From Petrosia ficiformis (taxonomy: Eukaryota; Porifera; Demospongiae; Haplosclerida; Petrosiidae): DNA of 64,000 nt. The stretch covers positions 62,493,537 through 62,557,536 of the forward strand of contig OX345636.1 in NCBI GenBank assembly GCA_947044365.1. Direction: 5' to 3'. The stretch's first letter is position 1; each line of letters begins with the position of its first letter. Both the position numbers and the translations under genes were made by a program. The notes beneath the pieces are model-generated. The model did not search any database. It worked only from the letters and a program-made list of their open reading frames with translations, and was not told where the DNA came from. Positions 1-10,420 of this stretch are shown here, piece after piece.

Positions 1-30
1 ATTATAGATAAACTAGGAGTTCAGTTAAAT

Positions 31-102
31 CAGGAGCCCATAATGACGTTGACCACAAAGCGTACTCTTACGCTTTGTGGTCAACGTCATTATGGGCTCC
101 TG
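31..102. repeat. Perfect 34-bp inverted repeat (hairpin)
   Basis: Bases 31-64 are the exact reverse complement of 69-102, with a 4-base loop (ctct, 65-68). The arms carry GACGTTGACCACAAAGCG and its complement and are more G+C-rich than the flanks. A perfect 34-bp stem is unlikely by chance. It could be a very short foldback element, a cruciform, or a young palindromic insertion. I found no second copy in the window. Confidence 0.9.
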
Positions 103-212
103 GTTAAATATATAGTACATTTATTAGTTTAGTACTATTATACATTATTTTGGTTATTAAATTTTGTTTAATTATGTGTGGGTAATGAATCCACACCTAC
201 TTTTACATTGGA

Positions 213-951
213 ATGAGGCTGTATTTTGAAACCACATTCATACAACATGGAGACTACGGTGTTGAAACAAAAGAATATGAAAGTAATGAACTGTAAGTTT
301 GTGCGTCTATATGTGCTAATTTCGTATCCTTGGACTCTGAATTGTTAATTACATTATATATACTGTACTTAGAATGAATATTTATTATAATATAATATAA
401 TATATATATATATGTGACCGTGGATATCATTTGTAAAATAAGATTTTTGTCAACTGCTTATTCAAATGCTCGTTTCTCAGCTATTTTACACAGGTAACTT
501 ACTAAACTTGGAATATAGGTGGAGGAATAGTTGCTCTTCATGTCTACAAGATTATATTGGCCAACTATACAAAATCACTGAATAATGAGCATTTGAATAT
601 AAGTGTTTGACAAAATTCTTACTTTACAAATGACTGATTTTCGCATCCACGGTCACGTATATAATATACCAGTAATGTGTATGCACGGTTAAGGATATAT
701 TTCCATTTATTATACATGTACATGTATGTCAAGTGATAATATATAGTGTTAACATTACCAGCAGTCATATGTGAGTTGGGTGTGAAATACTTCCAAGGCA
801 TCATGTAGAAGTACTTAGCAGCACTTCCATTGATACTATCATTACTATGTCTGTAATCTTTTTTTTTTGTTGTTATATACAGTGCTGTTGAGTGCGATGA
901 GGAATTCCCTGAAGAAGTCTTGTGGAAATTTCTAAATGGAAATCAAACTAT
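213..951 (+). CDS. Candidate two-exon gene fragment, unrecognised
   Basis: Exon 213-292 starts with ATG (MRLYFETTFIQHGDYGVETK...) and ends at a strong donor, ct|gtaagt, in phase 2. Exon 883-951 follows a polypyrimidine tract and cag acceptor, continues in the same phase (AVECDEEFPEEVLWKFLNG...) and ends at at|gtgagt. The codon-phase match across the 590-bp intron, which contains the MITE at 413-657, is the main support. No later exon joins cleanly, and the dynein-like exon at 1407 is in another phase. I do not recognise the protein. It may be a gene fragment or chance. Confidence 0.3.
413..657. mobile_element. MITE with TGTGACCG-type terminal inverted repeats
   Basis: The left end GTGACCGTGGAT (414-425) is repeated inverted at 645-656. 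Similarity continues inward for about 70 bp (…ATTTGTAAA.TAAGA.TTTTGTCAA…TTCAAATGCTC), with a short insertion in the right arm. Flanks are TA-rich, consistent with a TA target duplication as in Tc1/mariner-type MITEs. The right arm contains GCGAAAATCAG, also present just inside the ends of the element at 5871-6290, so the two appear to be one family. There is no coding capacity. Confidence 0.8.
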
Positions 952-1406
952 GTGAGTTTCTTAGGGGCTGTAAGGTTGTATAGAACATTTTCATCTGTTA
1001 TAAATAAATGAAAGAATACTCATTTCCACCATATTTTTATACCTATGAGCATACCCATAATAAAGTATCATTAGGTTTAGAGGGTGGAGCAATAGGTGTG
1101 GTTGACATCTACCCATTGGCTTCACAACTCCTGACATCATTGAAGTCTGTTGTGTGGGTTGAGTTACACTGGAACTAGTTTCAACAGTTGACTAGTCTGT
1201 TGCTTGATGCTGTCCTGGAGGTCTCAAAGGCTCTTCCAAAACCTTCTTTAGTGCCTTTAGTGCCACAACCCTACCACTTCTGGTGTATATACATGTACAC
1301 TGTACAGATCTATTTATCGTTCATCCATTCATTTTATTATTCTATCTAGTATTTGTACCTTTATTTCAGCAATTAAGTATCGTATATAACACTTTCTTTT
1401 GATTAG

Positions 1407-1633
1407 TTGTTGAGTGCATCAGAGGAAGTTCAGATAGAACTAGAGGAGATGCAACCATTGCTTGAACAAGCGCAAATAGAAACCGATGAGTCAATGGAAC
1501 AGATTAAGAAAGACATAGCTATTGCAAAAGAAGTAGTTCAAAGAGAAGAAAAGAAGCAAATATTAAAGGTGAAGAGACACAAACCATTGCTGATGATGCA
1601 CAGAGAGACTTGGATGAAGCATTTCCAGCACTG
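1407..1633 (+). pseudogene. Isolated dynein heavy chain stalk exon, frameshifted
   Basis: After a clear acceptor (tttgattag) the exon reads LLSASEEVQIELEEMQPLLE and on through QIKKDIAIAKEVVQREEKK. It matches the coiled-coil 1 stalk region of axonemal dynein heavy chains (the family pattern is …ELxxMQPxLxxxxxxxxxxMxxI…). Near 1550-1556 the frame must change by one base to continue as KGEETQTIADDAQRDLDEAF-PAL, which fits the next stretch of the stalk. A donor (ctg|gttagt) follows at 1634. No AAA modules, P-loop or second stalk helix are visible nearby, so this is a single stray exon. Dynein origin is from family knowledge; the frame break is directly visible. A sequencing indel is the alternative to a pseudogene. 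Confidence 0.6.
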
Positions 1634-2329
1634 GTTAGTTCAATTTAGTTTATATACATGTACATCTATGTACTAGCTGTGGAGTGTTTTCTACAAACAT
1701 TTTAACTGGGCACTTAATAATAATTATTAGTTATGGTATACCCTCTACCGCACTCACACATGTATACACTTGTTTGCTTTTAACTTGTAGAAAATGAGTA
1801 ATGTCAGTTTAAACTGTCCTTTTGACATTTAGGAGTAATGAAAGGCACACACAAGGGTAGAAAGAGTACAGTACCCTTTAAATGCAACCTAGCTGGATAG
1901 AACAATTAATGATACAACACAAAATTTGACTAATTTACATGTACATGTAGCTTACCAAAATATAGCCTCCTGTAGGGTGTTGTGGTTCTCACAACTATAT
2001 TCATTTTAGACTTATAACACCTCCAAAATTCTAGCACACAGTTAAGCAGCATATTATACATGTAAATTATTACAAACAGGTAAGTACATATGTGTATATG
2101 TCACGTGGCTGGGCATGTAAGTAAGTAAAAGCGTACATAATATAAAATAGTTCTTTAATTAATTGCTTGTTACTAATAATTATTATGAAGTTGAATTTCT
2201 TTGATATTGCATGTACAGCTTTATGGTACAGTGGTATAGCTTCATGATTAAACACCTATAAATTCAATTTCTCTGATCATGAAGGTGTTTACAGCTAAAG
2301 GATGAAAGGAATGCAATATTTAGAAAGGG

Positions 2330-2337
2330 TATAAAAG
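2330..2337 (+). promoter_or_regulatory. TATA box of the Cys-cluster gene
   Basis: TATAAAAG lies 34-41 bp upstream of the ATG at 2371, leaving room for a short 5' leader. It is one of the few textbook TATA boxes here and supports the small open frame being transcribed. Confidence 0.6.
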
Positions 2338-2370
2338 ACAAGCACAGTTTGAAAGTGTTCATTTATAGTC

Positions 2371-2736
2371 ATGGCAGAAAGAGAATTACCTCAAGAAATT
2401 ATAGAATTGATGAAGCAAAAATGGAAGGAAATGAGTGATAAAGAACCAGAAGCAAAAAAGCAGAGAACTGAAACAAAGCACAGAGAAGGTACCTGTAAAA
2501 ACTGTAATTGCTATCGATGTTGCCACCACATATGGATCTGTGCCAAATGCAAAATAGAAAAGGAAAGATTTCATGTATGGCTAAACCAGGATAGGCAAGA
2601 AAAAGAAAGGAAAGAGAGAGCAAAAGGTGGAGGTAGGAAAGGAGTGAATAGTGGAGTAAGTAGATCAGGAGTGAATAGTGGAGGAAGTAGATCAGGAGAG
2701 AATAGTGGAGGAAGTACAGGAGAGAAAAAAGACTAA
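2371..2736 (+). CDS. Small Cys-cluster, basic, Gly/Ser-tailed protein (121 aa), novel
   Basis: Single exon with ATG in good context (agtcATGG), preceded by a TATA box. The N-terminal third is a charged helix-like segment (PQEIIELMKQKWKEM). The middle is a cysteine/histidine cluster, C-x2-C-x-C-x2-C-C-H-H-x3-C-x2-C, probably zinc-binding. It is followed by a Lys/Arg/Glu-rich helix. The tail repeats the unit (V/E)NSGG(V)SRSG about three times and ends GEKKD. The alternating charge and internal tail repeats suggest a nucleic-acid- or chromatin-binding role, but I recognise no family. The 14-bp tandem repeat starts just past the stop codon. There are no introns, unlike neighbouring genes, so it could also be a retrogene or a young orphan gene. 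Confidence 0.5.
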   Translation: MAERELPQEIIELMKQKWKEMSDKEPEAKKQRTETKHREGTCKNCNCYRCCHHIWICAKCKIEKERFHVWLNQDRQEKERKERAKGGGRKGVNSGVSRSGVNSGGSRSGENSGGSTGEKKD

Positions 2737-2746
2737 ATTTATGTAT

Positions 2747-2880
2747 TTTTTTACTATACATAAACAAATATTTTACTATACATATTTTACTATACATATT
2801 TTACTATACATAATTTACTATACATATTTTACTATACATATTTTACTATACATATTTTACTATACATAAACAAATATTTT
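2747..2880. repeat. 14-bp tandem repeat (TTTTACTATACATA)n
   Basis: About eight near-perfect copies of a 14-bp unit lie immediately downstream of the small gene. Both ends carry the same variant, ACATAAACAAATATTTTA. The 3'-UTR of the small gene probably runs into it. Confidence 0.85.
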
Positions 2881-3429
2881 AGAATTACTGTACTATAATT
2901 ATAAAGTTAAATAATTATATTAGCTAAATAAGTTTTTAAAATAGGTTTTAACTTTTTCCTTTTTCTCTGCTTTTGTCAGTAAAATATTTTAATCTTAACA
3001 TTAGTAAATTAATATGAAGCTGTTAAGCGGGAATGGGTGCATCCAATTAATAACAGGAGTAAGTAAGTGTGCATATATCACATGGCTGGGCTTTAATAGG
3101 ACCTATATGCCTGTAAATGGTCGAAGAAGAGACGACAACTATAGAATAATAATGTTTACATATAATATAATTAATATTTTTCTAACTTAGTAATAAAAAT
3201 TATCATGTTAATGATACCATTACCCAACATACATACAGTATGTATGTCAAACTGATTATTGGTTTCTGATACCCTCCCAATCTGGTTTGTGGATTTTTGA
3301 CTTTGCTATCCCATTTCTGTACATGATAATGTGTTAACTGAAGTTTCCTGAGGTGAGATTAACACATAGATTATCACATATTGTATGAATCAAGTGTTGT
3401 TCTCCATCAATTAACACATTAAATTCCAT
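2881..3429. other. Non-coding A/T-rich spacer
   Basis: No gene is visible. A weak inverted repeat (gataatgtgttaa / ttaacacatagattatc, about 3324-3376) and a stray copy of the 'atggctgggctttaatagg' motif of the following tandem repeat (about 3080) are present. Confidence 0.5.
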
Positions 3430-3759
3430 AACAGGACACAAGGTTAAGTGGCAATGGCTGGGCTTTAATAGGAACTATATGCAAACACAACGGGAATGCA
3501 CACAGTTCACACAGTTATGTATATATGAATACCAAGTTGTCCGTCCAAGGTTAAGTGGGGATGGCTGGGCTTTAATAGGAACTATATGCACACAGTTAAG
3601 CAGTATAATAATACATGTAAATTATAACAAAGTACACATGCAAACAGCTGATCCTTACCCTTGTTCCCTTGTTCTAAATTGGCACCAAGAAAGACTGAAG
3701 GCTCTTATAAACCTTCGATTATCCTTAAGCAAGACTGATAGATAGACAGCTAGATAGAG

Positions 3760-3794
<35 letters not shown>

Positions 3795-4659
3795 GGAACG
3801 TCAAATAAATGAATGAATAAGAATTATTATTGCATGTGACATCAATCACATCCAGATGATTATTACAAACTACACATATAACAGGACACAAGGTTAAGTG
3901 GGGTTTAATAGGAACTATATGCAAACACAACGGGAATGCACACAGTTCACACATTTATGTATATATGAATACCAAGTTGTCCAGGTTAAGTGGGGATGGT
4001 GGCTGGGCTTTAAATGGAACTATATGCACACAGTTAAGCAGTATAATAATAAATGTAAATTATAACAAAGTACACATGCAAACAGCTGATCCTTACCCTT
4101 GTTCTAAATTGGCACCAAGAAAGACTGAAGGCTCTATAAACCTTCGATTATCCTTAAGCAAGACTGATAGATAGACAGCTAGATAGAGAGAGAGATAGAT
4201 AGATAGATAGATAGATATAGATAGATAGATAGAAGAAGAGGAAGAGAAGAGAGAGGAACGTCAAATAAATGAATGAATAAGAATTATTATTGCATGTGAC
4301 ATCAATCACATCCAGATGATTATTACAAACTACACATATAACAGGACACAAGGTTAAGTGGGGATGGCTGGGTTTTAATAGGAACTATATGCAAACACAA
4401 CGGGAATGCACACAGTTCAAACATTGATGTATATATGAATACCTAGTTGTCCAGGTTAAGTGGGGATGGATGGCTGGGCTTTGAATGGAACTATATGCAC
4501 ACAGTTAAGCAGTATAATAATACATGTAAATTATAACAAAGTACACATGCAAACAGCTGATCGTTACCCTTGTTCTAAATTGGCACCAAGAAAGACTGAA
4601 GGCTCTATAAACCTTCGATTATCCTTAAGCAAGACTGATAGATAGACAGCTAGATAGAG

Positions 4660-4690
<31 letters not shown>

Positions 4691-4826
4691 GGAACGTCAA
4701 ATAAATGAATGAATAAGAATTATTATTGCATGTGACATCAATCACATCCAGATGATTATTACAAACTACACATATAACAGGACACAAGGTTAAGTGGCAA
4801 TGGCTGGGCTTTAATAGGAACTATTA
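3430..4826. repeat. Tandem array of a ~450-bp unit (3 copies plus partial)
   Basis: Units begin at 3430, 3880, 4340 and 4776 (periods 450, 460 and 436), each starting AACAGGACACAAGGTTAAGTGG. Each full unit holds an internal near-duplicate of 'ggttaagtgg..atggctgggctttaa', a (GATA/TAGA)n microsatellite (about 3738-3795, 4160-4240, 4640-4692) and a conserved tail. Short open frames inside it repeat from unit to unit and are not genes. Confidence 0.9.
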
Positions 4827-4828
4827 AT

Positions 4829-4918
4829 TTCCCTTATATTCATTATTGTATGGTTTTGGATTTATATTACACTTGAATTAGTTCCATGCATGCAGAAATC
4901 CAATGTACTCATAGTTAT
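4829..4918 (+). repeat. Left copy of a ~85-90 bp long-range inverted repeat
   Basis: The segment running through ATTGTATGGTTTTGGATTTA and ATATTACACTTGA.TTAGTTCC recurs in inverse orientation at 14604-14686 with high similarity. The two copies face each other across 9.7 kb and enclose the transposase gene and nearly all of the OTU-PHD-Ulp1-SET gene. I see no matching target-site duplication at the outer edges, so it may be subterminal rather than the true end of the element. Confidence 0.7.
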
Positions 4919-4963
4919 ACAATTATTATTGCATAGGATGTTAATCTAAACATTTACTCTTAG

Positions 4964-5170
4964 TGCAAACCAGACAATAAAAAAATTTCTACTTCTACTT
5001 TCATCTTCAAGAAACCTGTTCATATTTCTTCTGCTAGAAAGGTAATTAGTTTATGTAATGTGGAAATTAGTAGATATTTGCAATAATTATGTCATTAGAT
5101 GAGAAAAGGTGAAATATTGACTAGAGATGCTCTTAGAAAGGATTGTCGAAAAGGCTCAGATGACAGGCTT
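4964..5170 (+). pseudogene. Candidate N-terminal exons of the transposase-like gene
   Basis: Exon 4964-5041 (CKPDNKKISTSTFIFKKPVH...) lies between a tag acceptor and a g|gtaatt donor in phase 0. Exon 5099-~5170 (MRKGEILTRDALRKDCRKGS...) lies after a cattag acceptor, also in phase 0. They have coding-like composition and sit between the inverted repeat and the two MITEs that separate them from the 6.3-9.9 kb exons. Assignment to the transposase is inference from position and strand. Confidence 0.35.
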
Positions 5171-5246
5171 GTGATACTATGCAAATTAATTTTTTCACAT
5201 TGTATTTAATATAATATATCATTAATGTTTTTCATAATAACATTAA

Positions 5247-5850
5247 GGTGGTACTAGGGAGTGGGCGGATGCGACTCCAATCAGTTTCAAAATAGAATAT
5301 TATATAATATGACTCTAACCTGCAATCTTCATATCTTCTAATCACCTTTATAGGGTCCTGGAATTGATAAAACATATATAAAATGTCCATTTTTGCAATC
5401 TCAATAAGTACAAAACCGAGAAAGCCACGCCCACCAATCATGGCGTGCACCAAGTACAATGCATTTACAGAAAACAAATAGAGCCGTTTTCTGGAAATTC
5501 ATTTTACTTTTATAGTTACAAGAGGCTGAAGAAAGCTGAATTCTGTAGCTTTTCACTGAAACCATAAAATCTACCTTTCTAGGCACTATCAAACTCCGAT
5601 CTTTCTCAGAGAGCAACTACAGTTACCCGCCATTGTTTCCCACCCACCGCCCCCTCCACGACCCGTGGGGCGTGTTTAGGTTTGTTTCTGAAAATAAACT
5701 ATCAGTCAAAACATTTAGGCCCAATAATTATACCCCCGGGTGGGTGTGGCTTCCAAAAAATACAGAATGGAACCAGATTGTATGCAGCAAGAAGCTTGCA
5801 AGACTAGAAACTGATTGGAGTAGCATCCGCCCACGGAAAAGACTACAACC
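5247..5850. mobile_element. ~600-bp MITE with ~45-bp terminal inverted repeats, TTAA flanks
   Basis: The left end (GGTGGTACTA.GGAGTGGGCGGATG.GACTCCAATCAGTTTC) is repeated inverted at the right end (…GAAACTGATTGGAGTAGCATCCGCCCAC…ACAACC). Both sides are flanked by TTAA (5243-5246 and 5851-5854), as expected for a TTAA-specific transposase such as piggyBac. The interior is more G+C-rich than the surroundings and has no protein-like frame. It sits in what seems to be an intron of the transposase-like gene. Confidence 0.8.
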
Positions 5851-5870
5851 TTAATATTATAGGTCTATAT

Positions 5871-6290
5871 ATGTGACCGAATTTGCAAAAATCAGGCTTA
5901 TGGGATAAAATTTCAAAATTGATTTTTTGTATTACCTGAATAGAGTATTCAATTAGCTCCAGAATGATATATGATACATCCCAATCACACAAAAGACAAA
6001 GCTACAGCGGGGGATTAAACCGATGTAGTCACAAATCCTTCATTTTGAGAAAAATGCAATTAAATAATCATTAAACGTAATGACTAAAAACTTTTTTAGG
6101 AGTGGCTAGCAAAGCACAGAGATGTCTTCGAATTTCTCTGAAGGTATGAGTGAATAGGTAAGATATTAATGAAGCTTTTTATGTAGTAAAACAGTAATCA
6201 CCCGAGTAAGCCATAACTGTCTATTTTCACTCATATCTCAAAATTAATAATTATCCCAGAAGCCTGATTTTCGCAAATTCGGTCACATAT
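5871..6290. mobile_element. ~420-bp MITE, TGTGACCG family
   Basis: The left end ATATGTGACCGAATTTGC (A)AAAATCAGGCTT is mirrored at the right end (…AAGCCTGATTTTCGCAAATT-CGGTCACATAT). The inverted repeats are about 40 bp. It shares the terminal octamer TGTGACCG and inner GCGAAAATCAG with the element at 413-657. It lies only 20 bp from the preceding MITE. Confidence 0.85.
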
Positions 6291-6303
6291 GTTTGAAATC
6301 ACA

Positions 6304-6389
6304 GGTTTAATTTTGCTGCTGATGGTATCTTGAAAAGAAACAAGCTTCGATTATCTGCAACTACTCCTGTAGTAAAAAGTAAACAGTTT
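6304..6389 (+). pseudogene. Possible further transposase exon
   Basis: After an acceptor-like cacag, the frame FNFAADGILKRNKLRLSATT... is open and can end at aaaag|taaac or read on to 6466. Its Lys/Arg-rich look fits the N-terminal part of a DNA-binding transposase. Boundaries are uncertain. Confidence 0.3.
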
Positions 6390-6467
6390 TTGATAGCACA
6401 ACCCATTTTTAAATTTAATCAGCTAGACTATGTATGCACTTTCATTGGCAAATCATCAATTTTATAG

Positions 6468-9400
6468 ATGAAAGCAGCAAGTCTATAAAGTGTATGCAAG
6501 ATGATCATAAGGATGGAGATGATTCTTTCAATAGTGGTAATATATATAATTATTAATTAGATATACATATAATTCGTGCATAGAATTTATACAGCATGGC
6601 ATACTATACATTAATCCTACATTCATTACAAACCAATATAGAGCTAGCATCATATTTCATTTCAGAATAGAAATTATAGAATGCATGTAATGTGCGATAT
6701 TTCTATGACCACAGACTGGCACCTGGAAAATTTGCTTGGCTCACCAGATGATCAACCATCTATAGAAAGTAGCAAAGTAAAGATATATTATGCTACACAG
6801 TACACACATTAGTTCATGGAATGAAATGTATTATGTTATAACTATTTTACATTAGCAGGTCTCAACTAGCAATAGTGAAAGTGGTATTGTTTCATCACTG
6901 TCTGATATGGACATGTATATACATTTGCTGATAACCAATCATGAAATAGTCCCATGTGATCATTCATTTAGGGAATTTGTTGTACAGGAGTTCTCATACA
7001 CAACTTTATCACTAAAAGTTAGTACAGTGCATGCTAAAGACAATAATTATTATAATATAGTATTAATCAGTAAGTTAAAAGTTAAAACGTGGACTCTAGC
7101 AACCTAATGGCTCAATTAAGTCATTATTCTTTTCACTAATTACTTCCTTTAGCCCTACTCTTATGTATTTGTAACACGTTCTGGAAGACAATTTGAAGAT
7201 AGGAAGCATTGGTTATATACTTGCACATGTAACTCTGATAACTCACGATTGTTAAATAGTCTCAGTGCAAAGATCAATTGTGACTATGCCAAGTTTTCTG
7301 AGGATTTTCCACATTGCATTCATATCATTGCTGTTACTCACATACTGATGGAAGTCGACGCTGTGCATTGTATCACGCCTGATTTGGATTTTGAAGGTAA
7401 AGTATTATTATGCTAATAATTGTACTGTGATATGACGAAATTGTACTCTCCATAATATAGATCACAGCTATACTTCAATGAATATTGATTCAGTTATGCA
7501 TGTAAGCTATACTGTCTAATTATCCGAGAATGATTTTTACTAAGTTGCACTTTGTAATGCAGGTTACTGATTCAATCGTACAAGTTGGTAATTGTGGTGC
7601 TATTTGCCTGAAAGTAGAAGACACCTTTGGGGTTATATACATTTCTGAAGCACAATCATTACTTGTGCAACATGCAGATACAGCAAAACATCATGTAAAC
7701 ATATAATTAGTCTATTCCAAATTTTGTCAAATGTGACAGATCATGAAGACATTCCTAAAGCTTTACTGCCAATTTTTCAAGTATATTGCCAGCATAATGA
7801 AGATAAGATTCTTCCCAGACAGAGTGCACCTAGTTTATCGTGTATGTCTAAAGACAAAATTCCATTTGACCTAACAACTACCCTCTCCAGCATTCTATTA
7901 ATGCCTTCAAGTAGTAGATTCAACATTGTGGATGGTTTATCAATGCTTATACCTGAGACCACTGCAGTGTGCAATAGATGTGGACTGATAAATTGGAGTG
8001 AAGATCTTTGCTTATTCACCGGTGCTCACATAGTTACTATGAACTGCTTTGTTCAAGCTAAAGGTCTTTGTTTAACACTTAATGCATGTAAATATGGCCA
8101 CACATTCATCACGATTTATTATTATTTCAGTTTTTTACTTGAAATGCAACACTGAGGATTGTGAAGGATGCCTTCATTATGATGGAGAAAAAATGTGTTT
8201 ACTTAATATGAAGACTCTATTGTTTACATATGAGGTGCTGCGGCAATTTATGTTTCATTTCTTAATGGGAAGGTAAGATTATAATAGTCTTTGTTACTTG
8301 TTATGACATAAAATATTACTGTTGCAGGACAACTATATATACTGAATATACTGTACTTAACCAGTCATACATAGATGCTGGAAACAGCAATTTCAAAGAT
8401 GTTGTACATTACATTCATTTTTGCTCTGCATGGTATGCTTATTTGGAGCTTTTGGATATATACTATTCATGCGGGTTCCAATGCAGCAATTGTGGTCCTT
8501 ATCCTAGTTTAGTAGTCATGGATGCCACAGCTCTTTCATTTAGGAGGCAGTTTGACTTTTGGAGCAATATCTTTACAAGATATCAAGAAATTGATGAAGT
8601 AATTATTCCAAAGGGAAGGTAATAATTATAATCTCTTTCCACACCTCAACGGTTGACTTCAAAATTACACCAGTGTCCATCACATTGGTGAAATTTCATC
8701 CATTCCATAGGAAAGCTCCTCTGCTGTGGGTGCCCTCATACCTCCGATGAAAAATCTATTGCACTAATAAATCAATTATGTGATGAAGATATATTAACAA
8801 ACCCTGAGGTATTGCTAAGTACTCACACTTATTTGCATTATGAATACTAATTTTAGACACACTCACATAAAATACACATCATAATACCTTCATCATGGTT
8901 TATTATTATTAAAATTGCTGTATTAAAGATAGCAAACACGAATGCAAACTTCTTTAATTTACAGAGAATGAAACAACTCCAGGAGACAACCCCAGTACTA
9001 TTTGACTTAATCTTCGTCTTGGGTCATTATCCTTCAATTATTACACCGATATTGAAGGAAATGATCATCAAGTCCCAAGTGCCATTTAGTGTTGTGCCAT
9101 CTACTGATGATGACATCAATCTCAGTGAATCTGGAGTACTATATGATGATGAAATCAAAAACTTATGCTATTTCCCAACTCTTCCTTTAATTCGCAGAAG
9201 AAGAAACTATGAAGCAGATAGTAGTAAATGAACCATTGTCTGTACAAAACAAAATGCTGGTCACCCATCTCTTCTTCCAGGAGTTTTTACTCTTTTCTGT
9301 CACCATGGTAAATTATTGGCTTTAATTATCACAAACTTAACATTCGTCTCTACTATTCTGTAGGTATATGCTATGGATTTCAAGCCATGCGTGTACGTGA

Positions 9401-9897
9401 GTCACCAGATACACCATTCACTCTCCTATATGAACGATGTATAAAAGGTTAGCAACATTATAATTATTGTATTGGATATAAATTATACAGAACGGTTTTT
9501 TCTACTCTATTATACATAGCTCCTGAAACAATTGTTTATGACAACTGTTGCAACTCACACAACTAATGTTTAAATAGAGAACCTGATTTTTTCAGAAATT
9601 CTCAGTTTCTTGTTGATCGTTTCCATTGGTCTAATCATATAGGTACATATAATAAGTATATAAAATATTTATATTGAATCCTTGAATTACTATAAATATA
9701 CAGGTTGCAGTTGTGGATATAATCTTGCAACTTATCCACAGTTCTCATGCATAAATACTCAAGTTGTAGAGCAAGCAAATTCCACTCTCTCAAGGATAAA
9801 GTCATCTCTATCATACATGAATGCAAAGAATTTTATGAGACATTGCAAACTTTATTTATGGTACAGAAATAGATGCAAAAAACTAGGGAATTCTTAA
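6468..9897 (+). pseudogene. SWIM-finger DDE transposase-like gene (Zisupton/KDZ-like), degenerate
   Basis: About 14 exons: 6468-6536, 6715-6776, 6859-7017, 7153-7396, 7461-7501, 7563-7694, ~7740-8063, 8131-8272, 8328-8618, ~8711-8808, 8965-9307, 9364-9447, 9520-9642 and 9704-9897. Most join in phase. Exon 4 carries a SWIM-type zinc finger (TGC-x-TGT at 7222-7230, then C-x-H at 7315-7323, PHCIHIIAV). Next come Cys clusters (CNRCG; LKCNTEDCEGC; CGFQCSNCG). An RNase-H-like triad is readable: D in VVMDATAL (8521), D in VYDNCCN (9540) and E in NTQVVEQAN (9769). The copy is broken: an in-frame TGA at 9229, an in-frame TAA at 9564, and phase mismatches between the exons around 7694/7740 and 8618/8711. 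The order SWIM, Cys cluster, D-D-E recalls Zisupton/KDZ transposases and relatives automatically named HMG-domain-protein-3-like; that family name is from memory. Confidence 0.7.
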
Positions 9898-10420
9898 TAA
9901 TTCTAATTAGTTATTATCTGCTAAATTCACTTGGTAAATATTTGAAAGAATCTAATTTTGACACACACTCATAATCTCAAAAAATTAATTATATAATAAA
10001 CCCAGCACATGTTTTGAATGACATTGTGGAAAAAATGAGTTGAAGTACATAGTGACTGAAGAAGGTTTGTTACTGAATATCGGTGAAAAGCATGAAATTG
10101 GAAAGTAAATCTCTGACAATTGCCACACTTTCTTATATGATGTATTTTAATGTGCTGAGTTCATTTTTGTCAAAACTTGTAACATTTGTTGCTTCATTTT
10201 CAAGTTACAACCACTTTTGATCATTCGGCTCTTGGGTTTAAACTTAGGTTTCGGGTTTACATAAGGTTTAGCATTATATGTAAATATACTTCATACCCAG
10301 AACTCTCTTCTCACATGATTCTGATCAGTATTAACTATGACTGTATTAATATAATATTTTAAACAATCAATACTGATACAGTGATTACAAGGAAATGTTT
10401 AGCATAATGATGTACAGTTT
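9898..10420. other. Convergent intergenic spacer
   Basis: 523 bp separate the stop of the transposase-like gene from the stop of the opposite-strand SET gene. I see no further gene, only A/T-rich sequence that would hold the two 3' ends. Confidence 0.6.

Noticed and set aside
2371..2736. Relation of the Cys cluster to small viral transactivators
   Set aside because: Only the spacing of a few cysteines is similar; the rest of the protein and gene context do not match, so convergence is more likely.
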